From: Synechococcales cyanobacterium CNB
GTDB taxonomy: Bacteria; Planctomycetota; Phycisphaerae; Phycisphaerales; UBA1924
Direction of reading: 5' to 3'
DNA length: 64,000 nucleotides
Assembly (NCBI GenBank): GCA_030263455.1
Contig: SZOZ01000004.1
Coordinates: forward strand, 1-64,000
Shown: piece by piece, positions 49,373 to 58,261 of the stretch
Numbering within the stretch: position 1 is the stretch's first letter
Layout: the number at the start of each line of letters is the position of its first letter
The notes under the pieces: generated by a model
The model's database searches: none
The model's input: only the letters and a program-made list of their open reading frames with translations
What the model was told of the DNA's origin: nothing
Program-made: the position numbers and the translations under genes

Positions 49373-50380
49373 TCAACCCTCCGCGAGCGGGTCCGGTCGG
49401 TACAACTTCGTGTCCAAGGCCCATTGGCGCTCGGTGAAGTTGCCGCCGAGGTCGAACGCCGCTGTCCGGTCCGGGCGAGCGGCGCACAGGGCGATCGTGG
49501 TCTTTGCGTCAACGTTGTCGAGCATCGAGACGAGTATGGCCTCGGGCGTGGAGGGCACCTTGGCCGCGCCGTACTCGGGGACGCCGTGGTGCGAGAGGAT
49601 GATGTGCTGGAGGACCATGAGCGCGCCGGGAGGAAGGCGACGGCCGGTGCGCGCCATGACCTGCTGGGCCTTGTCGTGGAGCATGATCGCTCCCTCGACG
49701 ATGTGGCCGATGAGTTCGCCGCGGTCGGAGTAGCCGAAGGCCCGGTCGTAGACGAGTTCGCGGGTCTTGCCGAGGTCGTGCAGGAAGAGGCCGACCATCA
49801 CGATGTCGCGGTTGATCTTGGGGTAGAGCGGGCAGACGGCGTCGGCAAGGCGCAGCAGGTTCAGCGTGTGTTCGAGCAGGCCGCCGAGGTAGGCGTGGTG
49901 CATGCTCTTCGCCGCGGGCGCACGTCGGAAGGCCTCCATGAGGTGCTCGTCCTCGAGGTACGCGCCGACGAGGTCACGCATGGCGGGGTGGCGGACGGTT
50001 TCGAGCAGGCCGACGAGTTCGCGGAACATCTCCTCCGGATCGCGCGTCGAGACGGGGAGGAGTTCCCGCATCTGCTCCGGGGTCGGTTCGTGCGGGTCGA
50101 TCGAGTGGATGATGAACTGCAGTTCTCCCTGGTACGGCTGCGTCTCACCCTGCACCCAGACGAAGCCGTCGGTGGGGAGGCGGCGGAAAGTCGCCTCGTC
50201 GATGGACCACATGCGGCCGGGGAGTTCGCCGGTGCGGTCGCTGAGCAGGCAGCGCAGGTACGGCTTGTCCTGTCGCGTGCGGCCGAGCTGGGCGTTCGTG
50301 ATGGCGAAGACACCCTCGACGCGCTCGGTCGGCCCGAACTCCGCGATGTAGCGCCGCTCCCCGTTCGATTCGCTCGGCAT
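49373..50380 (-). CDS. YhaM-like 3'-5' exoribonuclease (OB-fold plus HD domain)
   Basis: A 335-residue protein. Residues about 10-105 resemble the OB-type nucleic-acid-binding domain (FAITNAQLGRTRQDKPYLRCLLSDRTGELPGRMW). Residues about 155-310 are an HD domain with HHAYLGGLLEHTLNLLRL, VGLFLHDLGKTREL and HIILSHHG metal ligands. This is the architecture of Firmicute YhaM exonuclease. TACCAT on the minus strand lies about 37 nt upstream of the ATG. The final bases lead straight into the LON gene. Confidence 0.88.
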   Translation of the reverse strand: MPSESNGERRYIAEFGPTERVEGVFAITNAQLGRTRQDKPYLRCLLSDRTGELPGRMWSIDEATFRRLPTDGFVWVQGETQPYQGELQFIIHSIDPHEPTPEQMRELLPVSTRDPEEMFRELVGLLETVRHPAMRDLVGAYLEDEHLMEAFRRAPAAKSMHHAYLGGLLEHTLNLLRLADAVCPLYPKINRDIVMVGLFLHDLGKTRELVYDRAFGYSDRGELIGHIVEGAIMLHDKAQQVMARTGRRLPPGALMVLQHIILSHHGVPEYGAAKVPSTPEAILVSMLDNVDAKTTIALCAARPDRTAAFDLGGNFTERQWALDTKLYRPDPLAEG

Positions 50381-50498
50381 CCGCCGTGCCCTCCGAGACG
50401 CGCTCCCGCGCCGTGGTCGATGGTAGCCGGAGAGGCGCCGGGGATCAGGCACGGGGCGTCAGGGGCTGTGAGACATGGCCGACGGCCAATCGCCTCCG

Positions 50499-50882
50499 TC
50501 ACTTCCCCCGATACTCCTCAGGCACGTCGCCGTGGTCGGCGCGGATGACGGAGCGGATGCCGCCGCGACCGCGCCAATCGGTGCGGACCTGCAGCCACGC
50601 GGGGCGCATGAGGCGGACGAGGTCGTCGCGGATGAGGTTTGTGACGGCCTCGTAGAAGATGCCCTCGGAGCGGAACGACTGGTAGTAGAGCTTGAGGCTC
50701 TTGAGTTCGACGCATGCGCCGCCCTCGCGACGCGGGCGCGGCCGGTAGCGGACGGTCACCGTGCCGAAGTCGGGGTGCCCGGTCACGGGGCAGAGCGAGG
50801 TGAACTCCTCGGCCACGTGTTCGATGACGTACGGCTCTTCGCCGGGCGATTCGAAGACTTCCAGCAATCCCGCGTTCGGCAT
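50499..50882 (-). CDS. queF: NADPH-dependent 7-cyano-7-deazaguanine reductase QueF
   Basis: A 127-residue enzyme making preQ1 for queuosine tRNA modification. EFTSLCPVTGHPDFGTV holds the catalytic Cys31 and Asp38, and ELKSLKLYYQSFR the QueF NADPH-binding motif. The length is that of the single-domain (YkvM-type) form. No other queuosine gene is in the window. A CGGAG site lies upstream of the ATG. Confidence 0.95.
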   Translation of the reverse strand: MPNAGLLEVFESPGEEPYVIEHVAEEFTSLCPVTGHPDFGTVTVRYRPRPRREGGACVELKSLKLYYQSFRSEGIFYEAVTNLIRDDLVRLMRPAWLQVRTDWRGRGGIRSVIRADHGDVPEEYRGK

Positions 50883-50930
50883 GACGCCTCTCCGAAACCC
50901 GCCGCCTGTTGGCAGACGATCGGCTAACCC

Positions 50931-50936
50931 TACGAT
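50931..50936 (+). promoter_or_regulatory. Putative -10 hexamer (TACGAT) of rlmE
   Basis: TACGAT ends 5 nt before the GTG at 50942. The spacing supports that GTG as the start over the TTG at 50909, which lies upstream of the hexamer. Confidence 0.45.
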
Positions 50937-50941
50937 CCGGC

Positions 50942-51559
50942 GTGGCCCGCCGCGTGCTGCACGACGAGTATTTCCTCCGCGCCAAGCGCGAAGGGTATCT
51001 CGCCCGGTCGGCCTACAAACTGCTGGAGATCAACGAGCGTTTCCGGCTGCTTCGGCCGGGGCAGCGCGTGCTCGACGCGGGGTGCGCCCCAGGCTCCTGG
51101 CTGCAGGTCGCATCGCAACTGGTCGGGCCTCGCGGCGTCGTGGTGGGGTTCGACCTCTCGGCTGTCCGGCACCCGATGCCCGCGAACGTGCGCACGGTGG
51201 TCGCGGACGTGAGGTCGCTGGACTCCACGGCCCTCGTGACCCTCGCGGGCGGGCGATTCGACGCGGTGATCTCGGACATGGCCCCGAGCACGACGGGCCA
51301 CGGCGACGACCTGGTCTCTGCCCGGCTGTGCCGGTCGCTGCTGGACGCCCTGCCCGGGCTGCTCGCTCCGAGCGGGCGATTGGTGATGAAGACGCTGGAA
51401 GGAGCGGAAACCCCCCCCCTGCTTGGCGAGGCCCGCGGCCGGTTCACGTCGGCCCGGCTGTTCAAGCCGAAGGCGAGCCGGGGGCCGTCGCGCGAGACGT
51501 ACCTTGTAGCGGAGGGGTACCGTCCGCCGCACACGGACAGCCGTGTGGCCACACCATGA
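50942..51559 (+). CDS. rlmE: 23S rRNA 2'-O-methyltransferase (RlmE/FtsJ family)
   Basis: A 205-residue methyltransferase modifying U2552 of 23S rRNA. FLRAKREGYLARSAYKLLEI opens it; VLDAGCAPGSWLQV is the SAM motif. The K-D-K-E tetrad is Lys26, Asp112 (ISDMAPSTTGH), Lys150 (VMKTLEG) and Glu185 (RETYLVAEG). Start GTG 50942 gives the usual N-terminus. A C9 tract at 51411-51419 falls in the gene. Likely co-transcribed with the vWA gene 22 bases downstream. Confidence 0.93.
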   Translation: MARRVLHDEYFLRAKREGYLARSAYKLLEINERFRLLRPGQRVLDAGCAPGSWLQVASQLVGPRGVVVGFDLSAVRHPMPANVRTVVADVRSLDSTALVTLAGGRFDAVISDMAPSTTGHGDDLVSARLCRSLLDALPGLLAPSGRLVMKTLEGAETPPLLGEARGRFTSARLFKPKASRGPSRETYLVAEGYRPPHTDSRVATP

Positions 51560-51581
51560 ACGGACCGCTCGGCACTGACGC

Positions 51582-53484
51582 ATGACCTTCCTCGCCCCCG
51601 CATCCGCGATTGTCGCTCTGGCGCTGGCTGGGCCTGCGCTGCTGTTGCTGTACTTTCTGAAACTGCGGCGCCGGCCCGTGCGGGTGAGTTCGACGATGCT
51701 GTGGACGCGGGCGGTGCGCGACCTGCAGGTCAACGTGCCCTTCCGGATGATCCGCCCGTCTTGGCTCCTGCTGCTGCAACTGGCGGCGTTGCTGCTGCTG
51801 GCGGGCGCGCTGGGGCGACCGGCGGTCCACGGGGCGGCGACCGCGCCGGACATGGTCGTCATGCTCATCGACCGTTCGGCAAGCATGTCCGGCCGCGACG
51901 GGGAGGGCGGGGGCACGCGGCTGGAGGATGCCCTGCATGCGGCCTCGGCGTTCCTCGACGAGATCGCGCGTGCGCCGTCGCGTCCCGTTGTGGTGCTGGT
52001 GGCGTTCGCGGCTTCGGCGGAAACGCTCGCGGGACCGACGACGGACCTGCGAGTGGTGCGGGAGGCGCTCGGGCGCATCACGCCGACGGACCAGCCGGCG
52101 GACGTACGGGGCGCGCTCCGGCTGGCTGAATCGTTCGCCCCGGTGGACTCGGACGAAACGACGGAGGGAGCGCGCATGCTGGTGGCGCTCTGCTCCGACG
52201 GCGGGTTCGAGGCGGGCGAGCCGCTGGCCGTGGCGGCGACGGAGGTGCGGTTCCGGAGGGCTGGACCGGCACGGGACGGCGAGCCGGCCCCCCCCTTTGA
52301 CAACGTGGGGATCGTCGCACTCGCGGCCCGGCGCGACTTCCGCGACCCCGCGGTGGTGCGGGTGTTCGCTCGCCTGGTGGGGCCGCCGGGGGTTGCGCTG
52401 CCGGCCGTGCTGCTCATCAACGAGCGTGAGTACGACCGCGTGCCCGTGGCACTGTCGGACGACGACGGCTCGGGCGTCGGGCGTGCCTCGCTTACGTTCG
52501 AGATCACGACGCGCGAGGCAGCGCTCGTCACGGTGCGGCTGGACCGGGCGGACCTGCTGGCGTCGGACGACACCGCGTCGCTGATGCTGGCGCCTGCAAC
52601 TCGGCCGGGCATTCTCATCGTGCGGCCGGACGGCGACCCGCCGGGGGAATGGCTGCTGGCGGACGTGCTGCGTGAACTTGACCCTGCTTCGCTGATCGAG
52701 GTCGAGGCGTCGCGGTATGACGAGTTGGGCGCATCGCTGCTGACGGGGATCGACCTGGTGGTGTTCGACGGTTCTCGCCCGCGCACGCTGCCGCCGGTGG
52801 CAACGCTGGCGTTCGGACCGGGGCCGCCTACGCCGGGGCTGCGCGTCGCGCCCGCCGAACCGCGGCTGTTGTCGTTCCTCACGTGGCAGCGAACGCACCC
52901 GGTGATGCGGCACGTCTCGCTCGATGCGGTGCGGTACGAGCCTGCGGCATGGTTCACGCACGACGGATCCTCGCCGGGAACGCGCTTCGAGGAGCTGGCC
53001 CGGGGACCGGGCGGCACGGCGATCGCCTTGGTAGGGGAACGGGGGGTGCAGCGGATCGCGGTCGGGTTCGAACTGGCGCGATCAACATGGCCTGTTCACG
53101 TGAGTTTCCCGATCTTCGTCGCCAACGCGGTGGACGTGCTGACGCTGCGGGGCGAGGCGGAGGCGGGCGTCGCGTTTCGCACGGACGAGGCTGTGTCGCT
53201 CCCCCCCCCTGTGCCGGGCGGGGAGCCGGTGAACCTCGGCGTGATCTCGCGGGTGGGCGTGCATCGACCCGTGGGGTCCGGCGCGCCCATCGCCGTCAAC
53301 CTGCTGAATGAGAACGAATCGCTCCTGCGCACGGCCGATGCCCTCTCGATCAGCGGCCGTCCCGTGGCCTCGGCGCGTCCGGGCGAGACTCCCGCGGCGC
53401 CGCGCGAAATCTGGCCCTGGTTCGTGCTCGCGGCGGGGCTGCTGCTGGCGGTGGAATGGGTGCTTTACGCTCTGGGGATGCGGG

Positions 53485-53498
<14 letters not shown>
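51582..53498 (+). CDS. BatA-like membrane protein with von Willebrand factor A domain
   Basis: A 638-residue inner-membrane protein. Two N-terminal helices (about residues 7-26 and 60-78) flank the BatA-type segment LLYFLKLRRRPVRVSSTMLW. A vWA domain (about 90-260) carries the MIDAS DRSASMS (Asp97). A beta-rich region and a last helix (about 611-629) follow. Such proteins usually work with a MoxR ATPase and a DUF58 protein. Here the MoxR gene lies next to it but convergent, overlapping by 14 bases, and no DUF58 gene is seen. C8 and C9 tracts lie at 52288 and 53201. Confidence 0.88.
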
Positions 53499-54549
<1,051 letters not shown>

Positions 54550-54599
54550 GTGTGGCGGATGGTACAGGGGTTCGGGGACGGAGGGGGTGAGGGGGCGGG

Positions 54600-54622
54600 G
54601 AGCAAAGGGCCAAATGGCCAAA
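54600..54622. repeat. Left arm of a long-range inverted repeat
   Basis: A 23-bp sequence beginning GAGCAAAGGGCCAAA. Its reverse complement recurs at 56279-56301 with one mismatch. The two arms bracket about 1.7 kb including the lower-GC gene at 55491. Confidence 0.6.
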
Positions 54623-54659
54623 GGGGCAAATAGCAAATAGCAAATGGGCAGATCAGGAA

Positions 54660-54704
54660 GGAACGCGGAGTTCGCGGAGAGGAACGCGGAGGACGCGGAG
54701 GATG
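54660..54704. repeat. Purine-rich dispersed-repeat sequence
   Basis: AACGCGGAG occurs twice within GGAG/CGGAG-rich sequence. The plus-strand translation would read NAEFAERNAEDAED, a peptide pattern often seen when intergenic repeats are mis-called as genes. A related GAACGCGAAGGCCGCGAAG lies at about 54949-54977. Confidence 0.5.
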
Positions 54705-54719
54705 GGGATCAAGGGAAGA

Positions 54720-55025
54720 GGGGCGGGGCCTTTCCAGGCCCCGTCGCGGCTGTCCGAGCGGCCGCTGCGCTCACTGAAACGCTCGCTACGCTCGTCGAAG
54801 CCGCCGCTGCTCTGACCGAAACGCGCGCTGCGATCGTCGAAGCGGCCGCTGCGCTGACCAAAACGCGCGCTGCGCGGACCGAAGCGCGCGTTGCGATCGT
54901 TGCAGCGGCGACTCGGGGGTCCGGGCGCGGGCCGATAATCGGCGGGATCGGAACGCGAAGGCCGCGAAGTGCGCGAAGATGACGCGGTGGGACGCACGCC
55001 GCGGGGCCTGGAAAGGCCACGCCCC
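54720..55025. repeat. 24-bp inverted repeats flanking an intergenic segment
   Basis: GGGGCGGGGCCTTTCCAGGC at 54720 (24 bp, to 54743) and its reverse complement at 55002-55025 match with one mismatch. Each arm is itself partly palindromic. A partial copy of the same element lies inside deoC at 63967-63990. Confidence 0.6.
54758..54904. repeat. 42-bp tandem repeat
   Basis: Three units begin at 54758, 54800 and 54842, each starting GC(G/C)GCCGCTGC; the third is lengthened to 63 bp by an inner duplication. Both strands stay open through it, the plus strand reading AAAALTETRAAIVE-like repeats. No start site or conserved flank supports a gene. Confidence 0.7.
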
Positions 55026-55149
55026 GCAGGGAAAGGCCACGTCCTCGCTCTGCGCCCGCCGCGTTCCTCCCGTCCGCCCCCGTTATACTCCCCAGGCGAG
55101 GGACGGCCCCCTCGTCTCCCCCGTCCCCCGCCGCGGCCGGAGGCCAGCC

Positions 55150-55476
55150 ATGCCCGATACACCCGATCGCCCCGACGGCGCGCACCTGCCGACCAAGGAA
55201 TATCTGCAGGCACTCCCCCGCTGGGCGCGCGTGGCCTTCGCCGCACGATGCGCCCGCCGCGTCCAGCCGCTCTTCGCTCACTTCAGGCAGAAAGCGCCGA
55301 AGGAGCACATCGAAGCAGTTGACACGGCGATTACATTGACCGAGCGGAGTGCCGCCGACGCCCGCGCCGTCGCACCCACCGCCCGCGCCTCTTGCCGTGG
55401 GGGCGCCGAAATCGGAAAGCGAATCGCGCCGACACGATTGAGCGTTCGGCGCCATCCCGCCGATGTTGTGCTCTGA
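55150..55476 (+). CDS. Small hypothetical protein, possibly truncated
   Basis: A 108-residue product. Residues 1-62 look like real coding sequence: LPTKEYLQALPRWARVAFAARCARRVQPLF followed by APKEHIEAVDTAITLTERSA. From about residue 65 the sequence becomes an Arg/Ala/Pro/Ser mixture and base composition shifts, as if the original C-terminal part were lost or frameshifted. TATACT at 55084-55089 is a possible -10 site. No family can be assigned with confidence. Confidence 0.5.
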   Translation: MPDTPDRPDGAHLPTKEYLQALPRWARVAFAARCARRVQPLFAHFRQKAPKEHIEAVDTAITLTERSAADARAVAPTARASCRGGAEIGKRIAPTRLSVRRHPADVVL

Positions 55477-55490
55477 ACGGGGACATTGGC

Positions 55491-56000
55491 ATGGAGTCAT
55501 TATTTGCGGTTGTGATTGGTAGTCACGCCGCGTTTGTCGCTTTTGGACCGTCGATCGGGAAGCACTGCTCAGAGATGTTGGCCTCGCCGCTTTCAATCGC
55601 GAAGAGTTCCATCGAGGAATGCCGCGCCGCGCTAGCGAGCCGCTCGCAGGAAGAGCGTGCAGCACTCCCACCTAACGCCGAGCAGCAACTCAGGCACTAC
55701 GAGCGGACTCTCGCCCAGGCACGGCCGATACCGAACAAAGTGGAAAGACTGACGGCAACTCTCTTTCCGGTCTACCTGGCCCTCGCCATGCTTTTTTGGA
55801 TTCTCGGAGCGTTCGTGTTCGGATTGAGCGGCGAGTCGGGCTGGATCAAGGCAATTGGAATCCTCATCTGCGCGTTGGCGTGGGTGATGGATTTCATCTT
55901 GGCGATCTGTGCGATACACGTTATCAAGCCCTTTGCCGATTCTGAATGCCACGAGCTGAAGATGTGGTTGCAGGAGTTTCAAGCAGAACTCAAAGAGTGA
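55491..56000 (+). CDS. Hypothetical two-helix membrane protein with atypical base composition
   Basis: A 169-residue protein starting MESLFAVVIGSHAAFVAFG. A weakly hydrophobic N-terminus and a polar helical middle (SSIEECRAALASRSQEERAA over about 40 residues) are followed by two strong membrane helices (about residues 98-118 and 125-148, LAMLFWILGAFVFGL and IGILICALAWVMDFILAI). The end is acidic. GC content is clearly lower than in neighbouring genes and third positions are less GC-rich, which suggests recent acquisition. The gene sits inside the 54600-56301 inverted-repeat bracket. Function unknown. Confidence 0.7.
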   Translation: MESLFAVVIGSHAAFVAFGPSIGKHCSEMLASPLSIAKSSIEECRAALASRSQEERAALPPNAEQQLRHYERTLAQARPIPNKVERLTATLFPVYLALAMLFWILGAFVFGLSGESGWIKAIGILICALAWVMDFILAICAIHVIKPFADSECHELKMWLQEFQAELKE

Positions 56001-56053
56001 CGTTGGATATCGGCGACTTGGCACAGAGATTCGCGCCGCCGGCTTCGGCTCCG

Positions 56054-56124
56054 CGAGGTCGGTGCTTCCGGGGTTCGGCGTTGATGACGAAAAGCACCGA
56101 CCTCGGCTCAGAGCAGCCGAGGTC
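56054..56124. repeat. Overlapping inverted repeats forming alternative hairpins
   Basis: CGAGGTCGGTGCTT (56054-56067) pairs with its complement at 56092-56105. The same central arm, as GACCTCGGCT (56099-56108), also pairs perfectly with AGCCGAGGTC (56115-56124). The two hairpins are mutually exclusive. The segment lies in the 354-base gap 56001-56354, which contains no gene I can support. Confidence 0.65.
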
Positions 56125-56165
56125 GGTGGCACGTCCGCGGTGAACGATCGGCGTGCGGTGAGCGC

Positions 56166-56218
56166 ACGACCGTCGGAGAGGACGGGTAGGGAGAGAGAGC
56201 GGGTAGGCCGACGGTCGT
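56166..56218. repeat. 11-bp perfect inverted repeat
   Basis: ACGACCGTCGG (56166-56176) and CCGACGGTCGT (56208-56218) are perfect complements separated by 31 bases of purine-rich sequence, continuing the cluster of hairpins in this gap. Confidence 0.6.
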
Positions 56219-56262
56219 GGCGCGGACCTCATCCACTTCAGTTCCGGCGCACTCTCGTCTCG

Positions 56263-56301
56263 TTTGGCGATTTGGCCCTTTGGCGATTTGGCCCTTTGCT
56301 C
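56263..56301. repeat. Direct repeat and right arm of the long-range inverted repeat
   Basis: TTTGGCGATTTGGCCCTTT occurs at 56263-56281 and again at 56279-56297. The second copy extends to 56301 to form the partner of 54600-54622. Confidence 0.6.
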
Positions 56302-56354
56302 GCCGCTCCGCGTGGTAGAGTGCCCTCCAGGGGGGCACGGGCACGGAGGGCGCG

Positions 56355-58133
56355 ATGGGTCGGGTGGCGGCTGCCATGGTGATCGGGCTGGCGGCGTTGT
56401 GGCCGTGCTTGGCGGGCGGTTGCGGCACGGGGGATGGCGCGCGCGGCGGGTCGGTTGCGATGCACCTGCGGGCCGTTGAGCCGCGGGTGGACCTGCTGGC
56501 GGGATACACAGCGGTCGTGCCGGTCGAGATTTCCGGCGCGATCGACCCGCGTCGCAGGCCGTCGGTGCGGCTCGATGACGGGCGTGCGCTCGACGCTGAA
56601 CTCGTCTGGATCGGCGTTCGGCATGAGCCGGTGACGGGCGGTTGGCTGTCCGACCCGGGCGAATGGTCGGCGACGCCACCTTTGTCGGGCGTGCTGCCTC
56701 GCTCCGTGGGCGCGTGGGCGGTGGTGTTCGACCTGCCGCCGGACGCCGAGGGGCGAGCGGTGAGCGTGGAGGGGGTGCGGCTTGCCACGGCGTGGCATCC
56801 GGTCCCGGCGTCGCTCACCGACGAAGGGGGGGGGCATCCGGCGTGGGCCAGTCCGGTCGGGGCGGCCGCGTGGTCGTCGGCGCGCTACCAGCGGCTGATC
56901 GAGCCGGAGAAGCGAAGCCCGACGCTGCGCTGGCGCTGGCGGCTGGCGACGATGGGTCTGAACGCCGAAGGCTTCGAGGGGGGGGGGTGGCCCGGCGAAT
57001 CGAGGGGGGCGTCGATCCTCGAAGCGCTGGCACGCCAGATGGAGGCGCGGTGGCAGGTTGCGCTCGCACGGCTCTGGGACGCCGACGCGGCGGCGGCCGA
57101 GCGGGTGCGCCGCGCGCTGACCGCCTCTGCGGACTTCGGCGACGGCACGATCGCGCCGGTCTGGCCCGAGGACGGGACCGCGCTGGAGTCGCTTCTCGCC
57201 GACCTGCTCGACCCGGGGCTGCGGGGTGAGGCGCTCGCGGCACGAGCGACGCGATGGCTCGACACGCTGCCCGGCGCGACAGCGTGGGTCATCGACGACG
57301 CCGGGCGCGAAATGGCCGTGACCGGCGAGGCGGTCGCGACGATCGGCGTGGCGAACCTCCGCGACGCGGCGACGCTCGGCTGGCTGACGCGGGCCGCGGG
57401 GGGGGGCACGGGCGCGCCCGAGCCGACGCCCGTGCCCGGCCTGAGCACGGCGAGATTCACGATCCCCCTGCCCGCGAACGGGCACGATCTCGCGGGCGTG
57501 GCGGTGCGGCGCGGTCCGACGCCCGCCTCTTCGATCGACGCCAACTGCGGGCCGTGGGCACTGCGCCTGCCGGTTGCCTCCGGGGCGCTGATCGCGCTGC
57601 CGCCGGGCCTGCGCTGCGGCCCGCTGCTGCACGACTGGACGCTCGCGGCCTGGATCACAGGGCGCGAAGATGCAGGCGCGATACCCGCGCCGGACACGCT
57701 CAGCGTGGCGATGCTCCAGCGAGGCGTCACCGGTGGCGGCGCGACAGGAGTGGGCGAATGGACGCTCTACGTCGAGTGCATGACGAAAGGGGGAGACGCA
57801 GGCCCGGATGCCGTGCGGGTCTGGCTCGGGCCGTACGGCGCGGCGAAGGCAGTGCTGCGCATCGCGTCGGACGGCTCATTCGTGGACGAGTTGTCGGCGT
57901 GGACGGGCGATGGCGCGACGGGTTCCGAAGCGAGCCTGGCCGTCACGAGGGGGCGCGATCGCTGGACGGTTGCCGTACCGATCCCGGCGCGGTGCATCGA
58001 AGCCAGCGGCCTGCTGAGACTGGCGATCGAGCGATTCACGGGCGAGGAGGGTCGCCGCACGGCCTGGCCGCGCAGGATGCTGCCGTGGCAGGCGGAACCG
58101 GGACGGGTGACGGTTGACCTGAGGGCGTGGTAG
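56355..58133 (+). CDS. Large lipoprotein of unknown function
   Basis: A 592-residue protein with a signal peptide and lipobox LAGGC (Cys23). Residues 35-165 are beta-rich (VDLLAGYTAVVPVEISGAIDP). The middle (about 190-320) is helical, with Trp-rich TLRWRWRLATMGLNAEGF. The rest mixes beta segments, including GEWTLYVECMTKGG and DAVRVWLGPYGAAKAVLRI, that vaguely recall carbohydrate-binding beta-sandwiches. No family is recognised. TAGAGT at 56316-56321 could be its -10 box. Three G9-G10 tracts fall in the gene. Confidence 0.75.
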   Translation: MGRVAAAMVIGLAALWPCLAGGCGTGDGARGGSVAMHLRAVEPRVDLLAGYTAVVPVEISGAIDPRRRPSVRLDDGRALDAELVWIGVRHEPVTGGWLSDPGEWSATPPLSGVLPRSVGAWAVVFDLPPDAEGRAVSVEGVRLATAWHPVPASLTDEGGGHPAWASPVGAAAWSSARYQRLIEPEKRSPTLRWRWRLATMGLNAEGFEGGGWPGESRGASILEALARQMEARWQVALARLWDADAAAAERVRRALTASADFGDGTIAPVWPEDGTALESLLADLLDPGLRGEALAARATRWLDTLPGATAWVIDDAGREMAVTGEAVATIGVANLRDAATLGWLTRAAGGGTGAPEPTPVPGLSTARFTIPLPANGHDLAGVAVRRGPTPASSIDANCGPWALRLPVASGALIALPPGLRCGPLLHDWTLAAWITGREDAGAIPAPDTLSVAMLQRGVTGGGATGVGEWTLYVECMTKGGDAGPDAVRVWLGPYGAAKAVLRIASDGSFVDELSAWTGDGATGSEASLAVTRGRDRWTVAVPIPARCIEASGLLRLAIERFTGEEGRRTAWPRRMLPWQAEPGRVTVDLRAW

Positions 58134-58261
58134 CCGACGGACCCATGGACAGTGGACATTCGGAGAGGAAGCTCCGCACGAGGATTTGCTTGACGATTGT
58201 GATCCATCTGACCCGCTTGCACCGATCGCATCGTCGTCGGTACCTTGACGGAACAGCGCGG

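Noticed and set aside
55392-55490. An upstream extension of the low-GC membrane-protein gene.
   Set aside because: The extra residues are Arg/Ser-rich and unlike the protein; ATG 55491 starts the hydrophobic N-terminus.
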